The notes: a model not told the origin generated them from the sequence alone. A DNA stretch of 64,000 nt from Cordia subcordata (GCA_028554755.1 JAPTOF010000002.1:26841001-26905000), one strand, 5' to 3'; positions 1 to 12,390 are shown, counted from the first letter of the stretch. Translations and numbers: made by a program.

Positions 1-584
1 TCGAATATGTAAAGCTTTGATTTTTCTTTCTGACTGTATTAATAAAAGATAATATATAGGAATATAGAGAGAGAGAGAAAATGATGGAGAGGCAGTTAAT
101 TTGGTTACCCTCTTTTTTCTTTCGTTTTTCCTTTTTTTCCTGGTCAAGAATATTTGGATAAGAAAATGGATTAGGGTTGATTTTTGTAGAATTTTCTCTT
201 AAGTACAAATTACAAATAACACGATTTTCTTTCTTTCTTTTTTTTTTTTTTTGTGGTGGCTATAAGATTGATAAAACCTCAAGTTCTGGAGGTCAAAGGT
301 CAGCTTGGATTAACTTTCAAAATTAATTTTTTGCATGCAACCCCTGAAAATATATTTTTCTAGAAGCTAAAATTTTTAATTTAAAGAAAAAGTTAAGTTT
401 TTTTAGTTCTTTTAAATTTCAGTTTTTTATGTCAATCAAAATAATTTTAAAAAAATTCTTAGGAAAATAACTTCTTATTGGAAAAAATAAATATTTTTTT
501 AGACAAAATGCTTTTCTAATAGGGAAAAAATGCACTTTCTTAAAAAAAAGAAAATGCATCTAACCCTTGTTAACCATTTTTTTG
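1..584. other. AT-rich intergenic flank
   Basis: No gene is visible. The stretch holds a short GA microsatellite near 66-78 and several pyrimidine/poly-T tracts, and ends at the target-site duplication of the Gypsy element. Confidence 0.6.
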
Positions 585-589
585 GTGAT

Positions 590-1022
590 TGGTATGGGGC
601 GAATTTGTAAATAATAAAGGATTAAGGGTATAATGATTCTTAATAAGTAAAGGCCTAAGGTCAATCAACCATGTTCGATTAATTGGCTGTTATACAAGGT
701 GCAGCTTTGTCGTTTGATATCAATTAGTGAGGGCAAATTTCTTTTTTGTGTAGAATTCATTTAGTTGAAGTTAGTTGGTGACTGGTGAGTTTGTTAGAGT
801 TGTCGAGTAATTAACGAAGTTAGATGTTCTGTTTCAATTAAAATAGATAACTAATTCAATGGAAATCAAGGATAAAATCCCTTTTTTTTCTCTCTCTCTC
901 AATTGATTCTTCTCTCTTCTCTCATTTCTTCTTTGATTGGTAACCTCTATTCAAGAGTGATTCAAACCCTAACACCTTAGTGGCTTGTCTAATTGTGTTT
1001 CTTTACTTATTACCCCTCATCA
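590..1022 (+). repeat. 5' LTR of Gypsy element
   Basis: Starts TGGTATGGGG and ends CCCCTCATCA. It aligns along its length with 6916-7354, sharing for example the GTAAATAATA segment, the TTAGTTGAAGTTAGTTGGTG-type segment and the ATTACCCCTCATCA end. It is flanked on the left by GTGAT. Confidence 0.88.
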
Positions 1023-1139
1023 AGGGTAAAAGTGTTGTCCAGTTTTAGGCAGTTTGATTTGAGGTTTCAACAATAGTAGATGGTACTCAGGTGGCAAATT
1101 AACGTGAGATGTGGATGCTCTGCATATTAACTTCGAGCT

Positions 1140-1770
1140 ATGGCTGAACATCAAGACAAGAGTATGGAAGAATTGCAACATATAATGGATGCTCTGGCTA
1201 TTGTCGGAAGGCAAGATGTTGTCAATGGTAGAGGTTAGGATGGAGAGCAACCCAGTCGTGAGGTACCTCTCCATAGGAATCCCCAATAGCAGATTCCTAC
1301 AAGGTACATGCCAGTGAAGTTGTCAAGGTTTGTTGGCGATGACTCGAGAGGCTAAATCTACAAATGTAAGCAATTTTGGGTGAAACCCCAACTAAAACCA
1401 AATAAACTAGCCTTTATCTATTTGGAAAAAAAGGCTCTGCAATGGCATCAAACCTTCATGAAGATATGAATCACAAGGGAGTGCCCTAGTTGGGAAGAGT
1501 ATACTAGGGCCCTATTACATCACTTTGGAGGTTGTTGTATGATGATCTAGTGAGCGAATTAATGAACTTGAAATAGCATGGTTTAATCCAAGACTTCTTG
1601 AACAAATTCGATGAACTCTTGAGCTTTGTAGACTTAATGGAGGAGTATCTAATTGGTTGTTCATTGTTAGGGGCCAAACCTGAGATTGTAGTTCAAGTGA
1701 GGCTATTCTTTTCAAGGACATTTGTTAAGGCCTGGAACATGGCCAAATTGGTACATGTTTGGCAATAACT
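1140..1770 (+). pseudogene. Gypsy gag remnant
   Basis: The frame opens with ATG at 1140. After a frameshift it shows the plant Gypsy gag signature: a segment reading like KLSRFVGDD, then an aromatic/Cys element, then KALQWHQTF around 1430-1460. Further along, GAKPEIVVQVRLF and KAWNMAKL match the end of the Retrotrans_gag domain, which forms the particle that packages element RNA. The frame contains several stops and shifts and breaks off near 1760, where unrelated AT-rich repeat sequence begins. It cannot make a full Gag. Family assignment rests on recognised motifs. Confidence 0.8.
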
Positions 1771-2440
1771 TTTGGAATAGCTTTTAGTTGATGCTATTTT
1801 ATTGAAAGAGTCTTATTTGGTAAACTAGCTTTTCATATTAATTTTGAGCATTTTAATTAGCGTTTCTCAAAAGTTAAAAGTTTTAGCCTTTCAGGTAGTT
1901 TTTAGTTTTCATTTTCTTTTTGAAAATTCTACCCTTTCTTTTTCTTCTTCTTCTTTTTTTTTTGACAATGATCTAATCCTTTTTCCAATTTCTCTCTATA
2001 TTTTCACATTTTTTTTCAAAATAAAAATAAAAAAAATATAAAAATGAATTTCAAGTTCTATCAAATCAATTTATACTAAAAAGTATAGGTTTTATTAGTT
2101 CCCTTTTTAACAAAATAAAATTTGAATATATTAAAATTAATTTTATTTTTATATTTTAATATTAAAATATTATTATTAAACATAAATATCTAACTCTAAA
2201 ATATATTATCTTATTCATATAATAGTAATGATAATTAATTATCAAAACAAAAATGTAACAACAACAATAGTTGTAATAACATGATATTAATGTCCTTTTA
2301 CGTCATTTTACATTTATCAGTTAATCTAATAGTTATTTATCGAACACATTTTATTTAATCAGTTAGTTAAATAACTATTAGGTAATAGCTAAAAGATAAC
2401 AGCTATCAGCTATTCAAAGAGCTAATTTTGCTGAATAGAA
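1755..2440. repeat. AT-rich MITE-like insertion between gag and integrase
   Basis: The Gypsy frame stops near 1760 and recognisable integrase returns only near 2636. Between them lies AT-rich sequence whose two ends look like loose inverted repeats (TTTGGAATAGCTTTTAGTTG near 1770; CAGCTATTCAAAGAGCTAA near 2407). A similar motif set (AGCAAAATTAG, AAATGACATGAG) recurs at about 7555-7615. Boundaries and class are uncertain; a hAT-type MITE is a guess. Confidence 0.35.
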
Positions 2441-2749
2441 AGAAATCTTTAACTTTCCATATGAAGGGTTCCTTGTCCTAATTTCCTCCTAAATCTTTCG
2501 TTATCCTTCCTACACCCATATATTTTGATAATTAATGGCAGACCTCCATTTTTACTGGTGCCAAAAGTCAATTCTCTAGAAATCTTACTACTTCCTCTTA
2601 TAACCTCAATGTTATAACAAATCAGTTATCCTGGTTGTAATGGACGGGTTGAGCACTTCATTTCATTCCTCTTTGTCAGCCATACAACACAACAATGGTG
2701 GCCGAAGTCTTCTTGGACAACATTTATAAGCTCTATGGTTTGTCACATA

Positions 2750-3276
2750 TAGGGATGCCAATAGGGTGGGTAGGGATAAGGTGTGCTTACCCCTACTCTA
2801 CAGCTATTAATAAAACACCTGTCTCTATCTTTACCTTATAGTTGCTACCATAGTAAACTCTTACTATCATCTCTGTCCTTATTGGATAAAAACAACTTGC
2901 CTAGCTCTTATGGAGTACTTGCTAGCAAAGTCAATAACATTAAAATTTTCTTTAAAAAAATACTAATACATAAGAACATATTAAAAATAAGTAAACTTAT
3001 AACACTAAACCAAAGAGATTTCTAATGATCTAAAGTGTATAATAAAATATATTAAAAGTATATACAAAATGATATAATGTTTATAATAAAAATATATAAG
3101 AACATAAAAGTAACAAATATACATATACAATGGGGTGAGGTAAAGCGGGGTGGGTAAACCCTACTTGTTCTCGCTCCTATATCGAGGTAAAGAAGAAAGC
3201 AACTAATCTCACCTCTACCTTTGCTGTAAACCTCCTGCAAAGCGAAGATATGGAGAAGGTACCATTTCTATCCCTA
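2750..3276. mobile_element. Non-autonomous hAT-like insertion
   Basis: The left end TAGGGATGCCAATAGGGTGG and right end CCATTTCTATCCCTA form an imperfect inverted repeat. A start reading TAGGGAT(G)CCAAT followed by G-rich repeats is common to a widespread plant hAT-like family. It interrupts Gypsy integrase coding sequence, which resumes right after it (reading TIVS). A clean 8-bp duplication was not found. Confidence 0.5.
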
Positions 3277-3294
3277 ACTACAAACTATTGTGAG

Positions 3295-3756
3295 TGTTGA
3301 GAAATCAGGATGTTCAGAACGAAGAATAAACGAAATAGAAAAATATGTAAACACGATGGACATTGATATTTTTAACATGGCTTGGCCTTCTATCTACGTC
3401 CACGGGCAGACAAGAGAATTCTACTATGATAAGAACGAATACAACAAACACAGAGAGAAGGCTCGGGCCTGGGGGCCCTCACCCCTCAGGCTTTCTTTAC
3501 CCTCAATGTCACTTGCTTTTTATCTCACATATCTGTCTCTCTGTCCCATTCCAATACAATAGGCAAAACCCCTATTTATAGATTACAAGAAACAACAAAT
3601 AAGACAGCACTACAAATATGGTTTTACTCTAAAATATGGTAAGATTAAAAATATAGTAAAAGAACAAATATGGTAGGTCTCTTAATTTGATCAAGACTAG
3701 GATTCTTACAGCCCATATTTCTAAAGCCTTATCAGAATACGAGTCATATTCTAACA
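3295..3756. mobile_element. Solo LTR (462 bp) nested in Gypsy integrase
   Basis: It begins TGTTGAG and ends TTCTAACA (TG...CA with short inverted ends). It is flanked by GTGAG (3290-3294) and GTGGG (3757-3761), a one-mismatch 5-bp duplication. Inside are an LTR-like CTACGTCCACGGGCAGA segment and a CCCCTATTTATAGATTAC segment that could be TATA-bearing. The host integrase frame reads through when the LTR and one duplication are removed. No internal region is present, so LTR-LTR recombination is likely. Confidence 0.75.
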
Positions 3757-3841
3757 GTGGGTGATAGAGATACAAATTTTTTTAGCAAATTTTGGCAAGA
3801 ACGGTTCTTCTCTCAAGGAGTTAAATTGTACCACTCAACTG

Positions 3842-6188
3842 TGTTACCCAAAAAATGAATCCAAGAGGGGGGTGAATTGGATTATTGGCACAAATAAGCA
3901 ATTAAAGTTCTTAACAATTATTTCATATAAAGGCACATGTAAAAAATCAAAATAAATACTGGAAATATAAAGAGTATTAGGTTAAGAGTATCAAATGCAA
4001 CGATTTAGAGTGGTTCGAACTCTCGATGGCCTAGTCCACTACCTAAGGTCTTCCCTTAAGGTTTCAGAAGCTTCACTAGTGAAACGGTTTCTTACTTAGT
4101 ATGTTGTAGAAGCGTAGAACAACTATCACAACTATTGCTTCTCCACAAGGACCACAAGTATTACCCCAATACTTGAGGATTTCAACCCTTCACTCTTGAG
4201 AGATAATACTTATAGCTATGCTACCCAAGAGTAAAGAAAATCACACCCAAAGGATTGTAGAAAATTGGTATACAAGAAACTTCTTTTGAGCAGGTGTACA
4301 AAAGTATTTAAACCTTCCTATGTTGCTCTAAGTAAATAAGTAATTTATGAAGCTCAAGAACTTGTTCTTAAATGCCAATGATATGCAATCAATAAGAATT
4401 GCAATATATAGAACATGATTGTAGTAGATAAAGTATATTAAATGCTAGAGAGCTTAGAAGAATGTTTTTGAACAAATTGTATTGAGTTTGAAAGAGTATG
4501 ATATATTTATAAGCCTAAAAAGTAAATCTCCCAACGATCAATTTTTAAAACAACACAGAGGGGCTACCAGAGCACTTTACTAGTCAACCCCCTGGGTGTT
4601 CTGGTAATTCTAGAAGGCAAAAGGCCTTACCGGAATATTCTACTGGTCGATTGCCTAAGTGTTCTGGTAGAGCAAATATGCTCTCTATTTTTACCGGAGC
4701 ACACTACCGGTCGACCCCCTGGGTATTCCGATAATTGCAGAAAAAAGACTGAAAAGCAGGTACACTCTTCATCGGAAAGCTACTTTATATCAAATCAACA
4801 GTAGGCCACGATTTTACGCAGAATTTGGAAGCTCAATGCAACTACTTGTCCTTATAAAATCATATCACAATAAATGCTAATACTAACCAAGCATCCAAAC
4901 ATTAAATGCAAAGGTCAAATCATCACTTAACTTGATTTTTTTTCAGATTTTGAGCAAAAATTAGTTCTACATGCAATAGTGTTATCTTATAAGTATCCAC
5001 CTTATATAAAAATGCTCATATACCTATAAGATAAAGCTTATATACAAGATAATGCACTTTTACAGATTTCATACATATACATAAACATATATATGCACCA
5101 AAGTATCAAATACCAATGCAATAGAATATGTTATGTACATGCAACTCTATAATGCAAGAATATGGACTATAAGACTTAACTTTTTACAGGAAAAGACATT
5201 TCATGCAAGTGGAATATTCTACTGGTCGATTGCCTAAGTGTTCTGGTAGAGCAAATATGCTCTCTATTTTTACCGGAGCACACTACCGGTCGACCCCCTG
5301 GGTATTCCGATAATTGCAGAAAAAAGACTGAAAAGCAGGTACACTCTTCATCGGAAAGCTACTTTATATCAAATCAACAGTAGGCCACGATTTTACGCAG
5401 AATTTGGAAGCTCAATGCAACTACTTGTCCTTATAAAATCATATCACAATAAATGCTAATACTAACCAAGCATCCAAACATTAAATGCAAAGGTCAAATC
5501 ATCACTTAACTTGATTTTTTTTCAGATTTTGAGCAAAAATTAGTTCTACATGCAATAGTGTTATCTTATAAGTATCCACCTTATATAAAAATGCTCATAT
5601 ACCTATAAGATAAAGCTTATATACAAGATAATGCACTTTTACTGCAGATTTCATACATATACATAAACATATATATGCACCAAAGTATCAAATACCAATG
5701 CAATAGAATATGTTATGTACATGCAACTCTATAATGCAAGAATATGGACTATAAGACTTAACTTTTTACAGGAAAAGACATTTCATGCAAGTGTAATTAT
5801 ATGATCTCCTATAAAGGTAATAAAGATGTAGGAAACTAAACATGATGTATGCACATAGGTTAAGGAGAAAGATGATCAAGTATAAATAAAAACCATAAAC
5901 AAAGTTTAATGAGTATGTAGTGCAATAAGTTTTTGAGCTCATAGTATTTGCTTAGGTACTAAGATCAATATGACACAAGCTAAGAAATAAGAGCTATACT
6001 AAATCTTCAAGAAATCTCCACAGAACTTCAATCTTCATGCTCTATGCACCATTCTCTTTGCTCAAATGCCTTCACCTTACTCAAGCTACTATAACTAAGA
6101 TATACAAAATACTTAATGGTAGCAATTAACATACAATTATGGCATCATCAAAATATAATTATCATGAATAAAACTCATAAGTTCAACA
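3842..6188. mobile_element. Large LTR-like insertion (2.35 kb), probable solo LTR
   Basis: It begins TGTTACCC and ends GTTCAACA. The perfect 5-bp duplication AACTG lies on both sides (3837-3841 and 6189-6193), inside the conserved integrase motif. The start includes the AGAGGGGGGTGAATTGG signature frequent at one end of long plant LTRs. No gag-pol coding was recognised. Length includes a 579-bp tandem duplication; without it the unit would be about 1.77 kb, acceptable for a long plant LTR. A short non-autonomous element is the alternative. Confidence 0.7.
4632..5792. repeat. 579-bp direct tandem duplication
   Basis: 4632-5210 is repeated at 5211-5792 in the same orientation. By eye the copies are identical except for one 3-base insertion in the second copy (TTTTACTGCAGATTTC versus TTTTACAGATTTC near 5640-5650). 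The unit begins GGAATATTCTACTGG and ends TTCATGCAAGT. The near-identity indicates a very recent event, or a collapsed-haplotype assembly error. Confidence 0.93.
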
Positions 6189-6915
6189 AACTGCCTATCA
6201 CCCTCAAATTGATGGGCAGACTAAGGTGGGCAATAAGTGATTGAAAGCATATATAAGAGCCACAACTAGTGACATGCCAAAGAAGTAGACAAAATGGCTA
6301 TCCCTAGTAGATGGTCATAAAATACCATATTTCACTCAGCAATTAACACCACCCCCATAAAGTGTTATATTGTCAGAAACCCCCTTTACATCTCCCTTAT
6401 ATTACTCACAATTTAATAATGGAAGAGGTCGATAGAAACCTTCAAGCTCTGGAACAAGAATGAAGCTCCAAGCTAAAAAAAAAAGAAGTCAGAAATAACC
6501 TTTTAGGTAGGAGACTAAGTATTCGCTAAGTTGCATCCTTATAGACAACACTCCCTCAAGAATCAGTCTTCTAGAAGCTTAGCCCATATATTTTAGACTC
6601 TTCGAGGATCTCCAAATGATAGGCCAAATGGCTTACAGGTTATAACTTCTCCCTAATGTTGAAATTCACCACACCTTCTATGTTTCCTAAATCAAGTAGA
6701 AGGTTGGCACAGCTCTAGTGGTCCTTGATTTTCCGGTGGCTCTTTCTTCCCATGATCATATCTTTTTGAAACCAAAGTCAATTCTAGATCAGTGCATCAT
6801 CACTACGCACAATCAACATGTGACACAAGTGTTTGTGAAATGGTTCAATTGTCCTTCAGAAGACAACACTAATGTAGATCTCTTCCAGTTGAAGTAACAA
6901 TTCATATATAAAGGA

Positions 6916-7354
6916 TGTTGGGGAAATTGTTATTAGGCAAAACTGTAAATAATAGAGGGATCAAAGTAAAATGGTTTTTTGTTCTTAATAAAAAAGGCCT
7001 AAGGGGTCAATTAGCCATTTCTAGTTAGTTAGCTGTTATCCAAAAGGTAGCTTTGTCTTTTGATGTCAATTAGTGAGGAGGGAAAATTTGCCTTTTATGC
7101 AGAGTTCAGTTAATTGAAGTTAGTTGGTGAGTTTAAAGTCATTGTTGGGCTATTAATGAGCTAAGATGCTTTGCTTCGATTAACATAAATAGCTGCTTTT
7201 GTAAATCAATTCTTTTTTTCCCTCCTCAATTGATTTTTTTCTCTCTTTTCTATCTTATTTCTTCTCAAATTGGTAAGCTTTGTTTAGGGTGCTTCAAACC
7301 TTAACTCCTTAGAGGTTTGCCTAATTGCGTTTCTTTTCTTATTACCCCTCATCA
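6916..7354 (+). repeat. 3' LTR of Gypsy element
   Basis: Starts TGTTGGGG and ends CCCCTCATCA; partner of 590-1022. It is followed by the GTGAT duplication at 7355-7359. Confidence 0.87.
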
Positions 7355-7359
7355 GTGAT

Positions 7360-8179
7360 ATGGTGTGAATAACAATTAATTTGTATGAAACTATTTTAAC
7401 ATTTTCAAAAAAGAAACCCATGATTTAGTTTATAGGAAGTGATGTTCGACACAATTTACTATTTGAATAGTCAACATTCATTATGTTAGGATATATTTAT
7501 TAAATTAGTTTTTAGAGGATAGTTGTTTGGTTGATGAATCGAAGAAAATGCATTTAGCAAAATTAGTTGTTGAATTAGTCGATCAATGCAAAATAGCATA
7601 AAATGACATGAGTTTCACATTATTGTCATTATAATATTTGTTATTATTATTATTGAAATAAGATATGCATTTACAAGTACATATATTTGTGATAATAATT
7701 ATTTATTATTAAAACAAGTAAAGTTCACTTCTTGATAAATTACTTTCATTAGTCCTATGAGAGATATTCCTTAGTAAATTCTAACTTTTCTCAAATAAAA
7801 TTAATACTTTTTTAGTAGATTTTGGTACCAACTAGTGAATAGAGCTTGAAATCTAATTTTTATATTATTTTGGAACTATGTTTGTGAAAGATAGCAAAAA
7901 AGTATAAAGATATTAAATAGATTAAGTGAGATTATAGAGAAATAACTTTGTAGGATTAAGAAAAGAAAATTTGGAATGTTGTAGGATTAAGAAAAGAAAA
8001 TCTGAAATGCTACTTATGAAATTGTTAATATTTATAATATTTAATTATAGTAGGTATACACATTCTTGTAGGTCGTTCTTGTAGTTTTAGTTACTTTTCT
8101 TGTTTGAACTTTTTTTTTCGTTTGATATCTAAAAGGATAAGTGTAAATCATTAATATATTTACGTAAATTTTTTTAATA
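7360..8179. other. Intergenic spacer between retrotransposons
   Basis: No gene. It holds a 31-bp perfect-length tandem duplication (7948-7978 and 7979-8009, three substitutions), short TTA runs near 7635-7655, and at 7545-7620 a possible second copy of the MITE-like motif seen at 2400-2440. Confidence 0.5.
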
Positions 8180-8483
8180 TGTTAGGATTTTATAAGAGAA
8201 CTAGAGCTTTTACTGTCTGTGCTTTATGTTTGAGCAAGATATTATAAAGAAGAAGAGAAGCATTCTATATTGATAACTGACTTAAGCATTACATAAAGGT
8301 TCAGTTATTTATAGTTAGCTGAGAATGACACAAGTGGATGATTATTGTACTTTTAGTTATTGAACTAGCTAACTCAGTGGTAATCAACAATAGCTAATCA
8401 CTTGGACTTGACTAATTGCTAATATCACTATTTTAACTAAACTCTGTTGCTCTTCTTAACTTAAGCTTGACTTTCCCTTAGCA
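8180..8483 (-). repeat. 3' LTR of Copia element
   Basis: On the plus strand it begins TGTTAGGATT and ends CCCTTAGCA, i.e. TG...CA on either strand. The adjacent TCCCCTCT is the complement of a purine tract that primes plus-strand synthesis. RNase H homology begins just beyond it. Confidence 0.75.
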
Positions 8484-8489
8484 TCCCCT

Positions 8490-11400
8490 CTCAAGCTAAG
8501 CCTTGGATAAGCCAAACAAAGCTTGGGCTTGAGTGCTGCAAATCTAGAATTAGGTAGAGGTCTAGTCAGAAGATCTGTGGCCTGTTCTTCCGTGGAGATA
8601 TAAGAAATCAGCAACTATTTTGAGGTGACCTACTCCTTTACAAAGTGATAATCAATTTCTATTTGTTTGGTATGCCCATGAAAGACTGGATTGGCTGTTA
8701 ATGCTATTACAGAGTTGGAATCACTGATCAAATAGAGAGTGGTAAATGGAATATGCAAATCCATAAGAAAATAAGTAATCCATTTGATTTCAGTTGCAGT
8801 TTGTACTAAAGCTCTATACTCTACTCTTGTGCTTGGCCTGGCAATAATGACTTATTTCTTTGAGCACCAAGAGATTAAATTAGGACCTAGAAATATACAA
8901 AATTCAGTAGTGGACTTCCTTGTAAGTGGATCATTTGCCCAATCACTATCACTGTAAGCTTGTAGCTCAAATGATCCTTTTTGAAAGTGTAGGCCTTAAC
9001 TAATTTTGCCTTGAACATGTCTAAGTATTTTTTGTGAGGGCATCATATTCTGCATTTGTAACATGATGTATTGCCTGACTCACTAAGCTCACTGCAAACT
9101 GTATATTAGGCCTGGTAATGGTGAGATACTGCAGTACACCTACCAAGCTTCCAAACATAGTTGGATTGTCATAGGACAGTTCTGAAAATTGATCATAAGG
9201 AGCATACTTGGAGATGGAGGGATTAACACTAGGTTTACATTATGAAAGACCAGATTTTTTAAAAAGGTCCTTGGCATACTTACTCTGATGTAGCATCATA
9301 AACTGAGAAATGGATGAAACTTCTATGCCCAAAAAATAAGAGAGCAATCCCAGGTGCTTCATAGCAAATTTAAAGGACATAGTGTTGATCAAATCATGGA
9401 TATGCTCAGGTAAGCTACTTGTGACAATCAAATTATCAAAATAGACTACAATATTAATAGTGTAGCCTGGATTAGAGAGCATAAATAGTGATGTGTCTGT
9501 AAAGCTACATTGAAAACATTGTTGAAGGAGGAAAGAGGGTAGCATATGATACTAGGCTCTAGGAGACTATTTAAGTCCATAAAGGGACTTTTGTAATTTG
9601 AACACATAGTAAGGATACTGTTGATCTTGAAACCCTTCAGGTTGAGTCATATGTACTGTTTCTGATAGATCTCAATGTAGAAATGCATTTTACTCACAGC
9701 AAGTTGCCTTAAAGACCAGTTGAAGTACAAAGCCAAAGCAATGACAAGTCTTATAGTTTGAGGCTTTACCACAGGACTAAAAGTCTCACTGTATTTCAGT
9801 CCATACTATTGGTGAAAGCCCTTGGCAACCAACCTTACTTTGTATCTTGCAATTGAGCCATCTGAATGCCTTTTGATTCTAAATACCCATTTGTAACCAA
9901 TTGGTTGTTTATCATATGAAGAAGGGACTAATGAGCCAGTCTACTATTGTTGAAGAGCCTTGAACTATTCCTCCATAACTTTGATTCAATGCATATGTTT
10001 GGATGCTTGTTTACAGGTGATAGGTTCAATTTCTGGAAGCGGTGTATGAGAGAATATGTCATATATCTTGCTGGGGAGGAGGCAAGGAGCCAGTTTTTAA
10101 CCTAGAGGTCATTGGATGATGAGTAATTAGTGATCCAAAAGGAACTGCAAATGTTGCAATTGATGCAGATAATGAAAGAGGTTCAGGAACTGAAGCATTA
10201 ATAGATGAAGATTCTACAGAAGCTAGCATTTGATTAGAGATGCCTAGGAAAGGTATGTGATGGACTTGTAAGAATTGAGGTGTGAGTAGAAACATAAAGG
10301 AATGGTCGTAATGAAGAGAGCTCAGCTGATGTCTACTGCATAGGAATAGATGAAATGAATTGAGGAATAGCAAGAAGTGATAAAATGTGTGAGAGATTAG
10401 GCTTATTCAAATGAAATGGAGGGAAGTGATTATGAATGAACTGTAAAGGATTGGTAGTAGATAGAGGAAACACAGTTTTAAAGGACCTTACATTTCTAGA
10501 AATGTAGACTATGTGCGTGGCAATGCCCATGCACCTGTACCTTTTTTTCAGTGGCATAGTAGCCCAAGAAAATGCAGGCTGTAGCTCTATTTTGAAGCTT
10601 GTATATAGTATTTGGTTTAATCCATGGAAAACATAGACAACCAAAGACTCTAATTGATGTATAATCAGGTACTTTGTTATATAGACATGGAAAAGGTGAT
10701 TTGTTGTCTAATACTGGTGTTGGAAGTCTATTAATCAAGTAATTGGCAGTAGAGAGAGCTTTCAACTAGTATTCGATAGGTAATTTGCAATGATTAAGTA
10801 AGGACAGGATTGTTTCTATTAGGTAAGCGTGTTTTCTTTCAACTCTGCCATTTTGTTAGAGTGTATGAGGGCAAGATGTTTGATTAGTTATGCCTTGATT
10901 TTGTAGGAGAATTCTAAACTTGTTGCTCATGAATTCCCTACCATTATCAGTTCTTAAGGTTTGAATGGTAGTATGAAACTGTGTTTGAATTGTCGCATTA
11001 AAGGAAACAAAAACAAACAATGCATTAGCTTTACTCTTTAAAGGATCTAGCCAAGAATACCTGGTGAAATCATTTAAGAAAATGATGTAGTTTTGAATTT
11101 AATGGGGAAAGGACCCCGGAGATCTAAATGTACAAGTTGGAAGGTTGTAGTAGTTTTACTCACGGAGGGAAAAGGAGTTGATGAGACTTAGCTGCAGCAC
11201 AGTCAAGACATTGTGTACAAGAGAAATTCAGAGGAACAAACAACAAAGAAGAAATCAAGCCAGTAGCATGTTTAGATGGATGGCCCAGGCTAAGATGCCA
11301 CAATCTTCTAGGAGACTGAGCTTGTTGCAGGCTAAGACATTGGAGAGCTTTGGATGACAAGGTGCTAGTGGAGAGACTGGAAGGGTGTAACGTTAAGGGC

Positions 11401-11490
11401 AAAGGATAAAGACCATGCCCACAAAGGCCTTGGTACATCACTGTATGTGTGTGATTGTCCAATATTTGAACTCCTTTGGAATAAAAAAAA
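8490..11490 (-). pseudogene. Copia pol polyprotein remnant
   Basis: In coding order: about 11170-11350 encodes the zinc-binding GAG-pre-integrase element (LWHLSLGHPSKHA then CTQCLDCAAAKSHQ). 10500-10770 encodes integrase C-terminal motifs (NYLINRLPTPVL, RVFGCLCFPWI, FLGYYATEKK). 9240-9900 encodes reverse transcriptase, with the catalytic YVDD box altered to YFDN, and LGLLSYFLGIEV. 8500-9000 encodes RNase H motifs (TKHIEIDYHFV, EYRALVQTATEI, corrected for shifts). Many stops and frameshifts separate the blocks. Copia Pol copies element RNA and integrates the DNA; the altered YVDD and broken frame show this copy is dead. Confidence 0.85.
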
Positions 11491-12290
11491 AATAGTGCGG
11501 TCATTATCGTTGATTTATGTTTTAATAATAAATTAGCATGGCACTTGGCGGTGCACGGATTTTGATAATTATTAGATATTATTAAATTTCTCGCCCAAAA
11601 ATTAGATATTATCAAAATTTATAATTAACAATGTTATAACTTACATACTATTAAAAGCAATAAAATAAATATTTTTCGACCCGTGCCATGTATACATTAC
11701 ATATTGATATTATCTTTTCAACTCAAATATATGAATGTAAAAATGAATTTTGAAAGCTTCAATTATACCTATAATTTTAATTTGCTTTATATAGTATGAA
11801 AAAAAGGTAAATGCAAACTTGGACAAAAAAATATACAAAAAATAAAAAACCCTTCTTAATGAACATAAAATAAAATTATTTATTCCTTTTCTTTTATTCA
11901 TGATCAGAACTAAAGTTAATTTATTCTACCTTAATTACATAGGTGTAATCTAATATACCCACTCTAGTTTTGCATAAAATTAAAAAGGTAAATACAAATA
12001 ATGTAAAATAAATTTATGTTAAAAAATTTTCTTAAACATAGTGAAAAAATTTATTTGCATGAATAGATATTGAAATTTGATCTTCCTTCGCGAGCGTCCA
12101 CTTATAGACACCTTCATTACCAAATAATATGAAAGAATTAAAGAATAGGTTATTATTAGAAAATTAATAAAAATATCAAAAGAAATCTCAATTAAAAAGA
12201 CAGATTGAAAGATTCCACTAACGTCCATTAAATTGTTGGGAAGTTCTGTTGCGTCTTTTCAAAGAAAAAGGTCCCAGAGGTTCTTCTTTA
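11491..12290. other. AT-rich unannotated stretch
   Basis: No gene seen. A GCGGTGCACGG motif at 11547 and GACCCGTGCC at 11679 resemble pieces of Helitron or MITE ends but no complete terminus could be drawn. Confidence 0.3.
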
Positions 12291-12298
12291 TTTTGTAT

Positions 12299-12390
12299 TT
12301 AAAAAAAAAAAATAATAATAACAACAACAACAAAACAATAACAGTAACAATAAGAACAAAAATAACAATAACAATAACAATAAGAAAAAT

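Larger units (their letters stand above)
2636..6460 (+). pseudogene. Gypsy integrase remnant in three pieces
   Basis: Integrase core homology is seen in three collinear blocks: about 2636-2749 (VVMDGLS, then MVAEVFLDNIYKLYG), 3757-3841 (GDRD, then FWQERFFSQGVKLYHST) and 6189 onward (TAYHPQIDGQTKV, the near-invariant motif after the second catalytic Asp, then a degenerate C-terminal stretch to about 6460). The blocks are separated by nested repeats at 2750-3276, 3295-3756 and 3842-6188. Across the last insertion the host frame is restored if one copy of the AACTG duplication is removed. Apart from the insertions, at least one short deletion lies between the first motifs. Integrase joins cDNA to the chromosome; this copy cannot. 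Confidence 0.85.
590..7354 (+). mobile_element. Ty3/Gypsy LTR retrotransposon, degenerate, with nested insertions
   Basis: Two related LTRs bound the element (590-1022 and 6916-7354). The 5-bp sequence GTGAT lies immediately outside both ends (585-589 and 7355-7359), as expected for an integrase-made target duplication. Inside, a gag remnant is followed by an integrase remnant in the same orientation. Protease, reverse transcriptase and RNase H are not recognisable, so a large internal part is deleted or replaced. The integrase frame is cut by a hAT-like repeat (2750-3276), a solo LTR (3295-3756) and a large LTR-like insertion (3842-6188), after each of which the same frame resumes. The LTRs differ by many substitutions and indels, so this is an old insertion. 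The gag-pol order and integrase motif support Gypsy rather than Copia; the lineage was not determined. Confidence 0.88.
8180..11490 (-). mobile_element. 5'-truncated Ty1/Copia retrotransposon
   Basis: Read on the minus strand, the element keeps GAG-pre-integrase, integrase, reverse transcriptase, RNase H and one LTR in Copia order. The LTR is at the left edge (8180-8483), preceded in element orientation by a purine-rich tract (8484-8491). Homology stops abruptly near 11490 in an A-rich run; gag, primer-binding site and the other LTR are missing. It is therefore immobile. Confidence 0.85.
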
